Positions 12,911-15,396 of a stretch of 15,396 nucleotides of DNA are shown piece after piece. The stretch is from UBA11524 sp963617205 (lineage in GTDB: Bacteria; Bacillota; Clostridia; Christensenellales; Aristaeellaceae). Location: positions 1 to 15,396 of the forward strand of contig CAVEOA010000041.1 in NCBI GenBank assembly GCA_963617205.1. The letters are read 5' to 3'. Each line of letters begins with the position of its first letter. Positions within the stretch are counted from its first letter, which is position 1. The notes beneath the pieces are model-generated. The model saw only the letters and a program-made list of their open reading frames with translations, ran no database searches and had not been told where the DNA came from. The position numbers and the translations under genes are program-made.

Positions 12911-15157
12911 TTAAATCATCGTTGTCGGATTATATTCAAAATAAACGTCCGCATCCTCGTGCGGCGCGCGCGCCAGATCGCTCAGCGCGGCGGAAAAAAG
13001 CTCCGTATCCGGATGGACAAGCAGCTTCAAAAGCACCTGCCAGCGCGTTTTGCCGCGCAGCACCGCGATGCCGGGCTGATCAAGGCGCATCATCAGCGTG
13101 CGTTTTTTCCATGCCGGATGGTCCGAAAGCAGCTGCTCGCACTGCGCATGAAGCGCTCTCGCCGTCTGTTCCGCCGTGTTGGGCAGACTGCTCTCAATCA
13201 GCAGCCGTGCCAGCACCGTGAACGGCGGATAAAGCCCCGTGCGCCGCCTGCTGAACTCCATCTCGAAGAATGCGCGGTAATCCTGCGCCGCCGCCGTCTG
13301 AATGACCTCATCCTCCGGCTTGTAGGTCTGGATGATGACGTGCCCGGGCAGCACGCTGCGCCCTGCACGTCCGGCGACCTGCGTCAGCAGCTGGAACGTC
13401 CGCTCCCTTGCGCGGTAATCCGGCAGATTCAGCGTCATGTCCGCGGCAATCACGCCGACGAGCGTCACCCTCGGGAAGTCAAGCCCCTTGGCAATCATCT
13501 GCGTGCCGACAAGCAGCCGCGCACGCCCCGAGCGAAATTCATCCAGCAGCTTCGCGTGTCCGTCCTTGCCGGAGGTCGTGTCGATGTCCATGCGGACGAC
13601 ATGCTCCTGCGGAAAGCGCTTTTGCAGCTCCTCCTCGACCTTCTGCGTGCCTGCGCCGAAATAGCGGATATACTTGCTGCCGCAATTCGGACAAAGCTGC
13701 GGCGGCGCGGCAGTATAGCCGCAATAATGGCACTGCATCAGCGGCTCACTGCGCCCGTCGGGTGAAACGTGATACGTCAGCGAAACATCGCAGTTTTGGC
13801 ACTTGACGACATAGCCGCAGCTCCGGCAGCTCACGAAGCTGTTGTAGCCGCGGCGGTTCATCAGCAGCATCGCCTGCTCGCCGCGCGACAGGCAGCCCTG
13901 CAGCGCCGTCACCAGCTGGGCTGACAGCACGCTGCGGTTGCCGCTTTCCATCTCCTTGCGCATGTCCACCAGCGTCACCTGCGGCATTGGGCGATTGCTG
14001 ACACGCGTAGGCATCTCCAGCAGCGTGTAATCGCCGCGCCGCGCCCGTGCAAAGGAAAGGATGCTGGGCGTTGCGGAGGCGAGCAGCAGCGTCGCACCCT
14101 CGTTGCCGCATCGCTTCACCGCCACCTCGCGCGCATCGTACCGCGGATGACGGTCGGACAGATACGTCGTTTCATGCTCTTCATCGACGATAATCAGTCC
14201 CAAATCGCCGCACGGGGCAAACACAGCGGAACGTGCGCCGATGACAACCCTTGCATCGCCGCGGTGAATCCGCCGCCACTCGTCGAAGCGCTCGCCGGCG
14301 CTCAGCCGGGAGTGCAGCACTGCCGCCACTGCGCCGAAACGCGACCGGAACCACGATACCATCTGCGGCGTCAGCGCGATTTCCGGAACGAGAATCATCG
14401 CTGAGCGTCCCTGCGCAAGCGTTTCCCGAACGAGGCGGATGAACACCTCCGTCTTGCCGCTGCCTGTCACGCCGTGCAGCAGGAATCGCCCGCGCCCGTG
14501 ACGCAGCTCCGGCAGCATGACCGAGAGAACCTCCTTTTGCGAGGGGGTCAGCGCCGGGTCGGGCGCAGAGGATTGCGGAATGCTGCCGCCGGGGATGCGC
14601 AGCACCTCCTCTTCGCGCAGCACCGCAAAGCCTTCTTCCTGCAGACGCCTGAGCGCCGGCAGCGGTTCGCGCACGAGCAGCTTCAGCTCCTCGACCGGAT
14701 GCGCCCGACCGTCGGCAAGCAGCGTCAGCAGCATCCGCCGCTTCGGCGAACGCTTCTCCTGCGCCGCCGCAGCTGTAAGCGCCGCACCGTCCTGCGCCGC
14801 CTGCGCAATCGTCTGCGTTTTCACCTGAATGCGTCCGCCGCGCATCTGCGCCGGCAGCATCAGCCGAAGCGTTTCTGCCAGCGGACAATGCACCTCCTGC
14901 GCCATCTGCTCGGAAAGCGTCAGCAGTGCCGGACGAATCGCCGCATAATCCTCCAGGGGGCGCAGGATATCCCGAATTTTGTGTTGTTCGATTTCCGCAT
15001 GATCCGACAGAGAAAGGACGACGCCCTCCTTGCGCATCCGCCCGAAGGGAACCTCCACGCGCTGTCCGGCAGTCAGGTGCATGGCATCCGGAATCCGGTA
15101 CGTAAACGTATGCGCTACGTTTTCGTGCACAATGTCCACAATGACCTGCGCGTACAT
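12911..15157 (-). CDS. priA: Primosomal protein N', replication restart helicase
   Basis: PriA is the 3'-to-5' helicase that recognises stalled forks and reloads the replisome. The 748 residues carry an N-terminal DNA-binding domain (YAQVIVDIVHENVAHTFTYR), then Walker A GVTGSGKT at 229-236, the DEEH box at 325-328, and a zinc-binding insert with eight cysteines at 444, 447, 453, 456, 476, 479, 489 and 492. GTQMIAKGLDFPRVTLVG and QVAGRAGR at 593-600 complete the second RecA-like lobe. The ATG at 15157 has AAGGAGG seven bases upstream and gives the family N-terminus. An in-frame ATG at 15244 lies upstream of the predicted promoter and is rejected. This is the first gene of the long operon. Confidence 0.97.
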   Translation of the reverse strand: MYAQVIVDIVHENVAHTFTYRIPDAMHLTAGQRVEVPFGRMRKEGVVLSLSDHAEIEQHKIRDILRPLEDYAAIRPALLTLSEQMAQEVHCPLAETLRLMLPAQMRGGRIQVKTQTIAQAAQDGAALTAAAAQEKRSPKRRMLLTLLADGRAHPVEELKLLVREPLPALRRLQEEGFAVLREEEVLRIPGGSIPQSSAPDPALTPSQKEVLSVMLPELRHGRGRFLLHGVTGSGKTEVFIRLVRETLAQGRSAMILVPEIALTPQMVSWFRSRFGAVAAVLHSRLSAGERFDEWRRIHRGDARVVIGARSAVFAPCGDLGLIIVDEEHETTYLSDRHPRYDAREVAVKRCGNEGATLLLASATPSILSFARARRGDYTLLEMPTRVSNRPMPQVTLVDMRKEMESGNRSVLSAQLVTALQGCLSRGEQAMLLMNRRGYNSFVSCRSCGYVVKCQNCDVSLTYHVSPDGRSEPLMQCHYCGYTAAPPQLCPNCGSKYIRYFGAGTQKVEEELQKRFPQEHVVRMDIDTTSGKDGHAKLLDEFRSGRARLLVGTQMIAKGLDFPRVTLVGVIAADMTLNLPDYRARERTFQLLTQVAGRAGRSVLPGHVIIQTYKPEDEVIQTAAAQDYRAFFEMEFSRRRTGLYPPFTVLARLLIESSLPNTAEQTARALHAQCEQLLSDHPAWKKRTLMMRLDQPGIAVLRGKTRWQVLLKLLVHPDTELFSAALSDLARAPHEDADVYFEYNPTTMI

Positions 15158-15200
15158 GCACCTGCCTCCTTCTGCGAAAACCGCCAATTTACCATCTTCC

Positions 15201-15229
15201 ATTATACAACGTAATCGGAGGAGGGTCAA
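15201..15229 (-). promoter_or_regulatory. SigA-type promoter of the priA operon
   Basis: On the - strand TTGACC (15224-15229) and TATAAT (15201-15206) are separated by exactly 17 bp, one base short of a perfect consensus. The expected start near 15194 leaves a leader of about 37 bases with the AAGGAGG site before the priA ATG at 15157. I found no comparably good promoter further along the operon, so it may drive all ten genes. Confidence 0.85.
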
Positions 15230-15259
15230 GTGTGCAATCCGCATTCAAAAGCGGGTCAG

Positions 15260-15396
15260 TGTAGGAGTACAATACATCTTGGACAGGGAGCAAAAAAGAG
15301 TAGAAGGATGGCAAGAAATCGGTTATAGTAAGAGTAGCCACACCCAACCACAACCGAAAGGAGCGCATCCTTCATGAGCAACAGTATAACACAGGA
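15260..15396 (+). mobile_element. Possible left end of an insertion sequence, running off the window
   Basis: From about 15260 the DNA becomes clearly richer in A and T than the genes beside it. The stretch starts TGTAGGAGTACAATACATCT, and a TGT end is what many IS481- and IS3-like elements have. A strong ribosome binding site and an ATG follow at 15374. I recall a common clostridial transposase that begins MSNSITQ, which would fit. The boundary at 15260, the family and even the presence of an IS are inferences, since the other end and nearly all of the coding region are missing. The rest of 15158-15259 holds only the priA leader and promoter. Confidence 0.4.
15374..15396 (+). CDS. Start of a divergent gene, possibly a transposase, partial
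   Basis: ATG at 15374 is preceded by AAAGGAG at 15357-15363, ten bases upstream. Seven residues, MSNSITQ, can be read before the window ends. This resembles the N-terminus I associate with helix-turn-helix transposases of clostridial insertion sequences, but seven residues cannot prove a family. GAAGGATG at 15303-15310 is an inverted copy of CATCCTTC at 15366-15373, just before the ATG. In a transcript entering from outside, this pairing could partly hide the start region. Confidence 0.45.

Noticed and set aside
15158..15244. Upstream start for priA adding 29 residues
   Set aside because: It lies upstream of the predicted promoter, so it would not be in the transcript, while ATG 15157 has a near-perfect ribosome binding site.

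Overview
The window looks like chromosomal DNA from a GC-rich Gram-positive anaerobe, most likely a gut-type member of the class Clostridia. The main reason is the gene order priA-def-fmt-rsmB-rlmN-prpC-prkC-rsgA-rpe, which is the classic Firmicutes housekeeping operon known from Bacillus subtilis. The PASTA-domain kinase and strong AGGAGG-type ribosome binding sites agree with this. The genus cannot be read from the sequence. All functional calls rest on motifs seen in the translations; no database search was run.

Layout from left to right. (1) Positions 1-1033, + strand: the 3' end of rfbB and all of rfbD, joined by an ATGA overlap. They are the last two steps of dTDP-L-rhamnose synthesis. 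A hairpin at 1040-1079 ends this unit and also the convergent unit. (2) Positions 1078-2927, - strand: a marR-type repressor gene followed by a MATE exporter. They share one promoter, and a 14-bp perfect palindrome at the expected start of transcription suggests autoregulation. (3) Positions 2958-15229, - strand: one long operon transcribed leftward from a near-consensus promoter at 15201-15229. Its order is priA, def, fmt, rsmB, rlmN, prpC, prkC, rsgA, rpe and a second, short RsmB/NOP-type methyltransferase, ending at a hairpin at 2958-2991. Most neighbours overlap by 4 to 11 bp. (4) Positions about 15260-15396, + strand: probably the left end of an insertion sequence whose transposase begins at 15374 and runs off the window.

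The long operon combines replication restart (PriA), formyl-methionine handling in translation (Fmt, Def), modification of ribosomal RNA and probably other RNA (RsmB, RlmN, NOP-type methyltransferase), ribosome assembly (RsgA) and the Ser/Thr kinase-phosphatase pair (PrkC, PrpC). In B. subtilis RsgA/CpgA is a kinase substrate. Rpe is the metabolic outlier but normally sits here. The slot that holds thiN in B. subtilis holds the second methyltransferase.

The most unusual item is RsmB. Before its normal NusB-like and methyltransferase domains it carries about 255 extra residues. These start with ten 14-residue Asn/Arg/Gly/Phe repeats encoded by a 42-bp tandem DNA repeat, followed by a basic, proline-rich linker. 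This resembles the low-complexity RGG/FG segments of RNA-binding and condensate-forming proteins.
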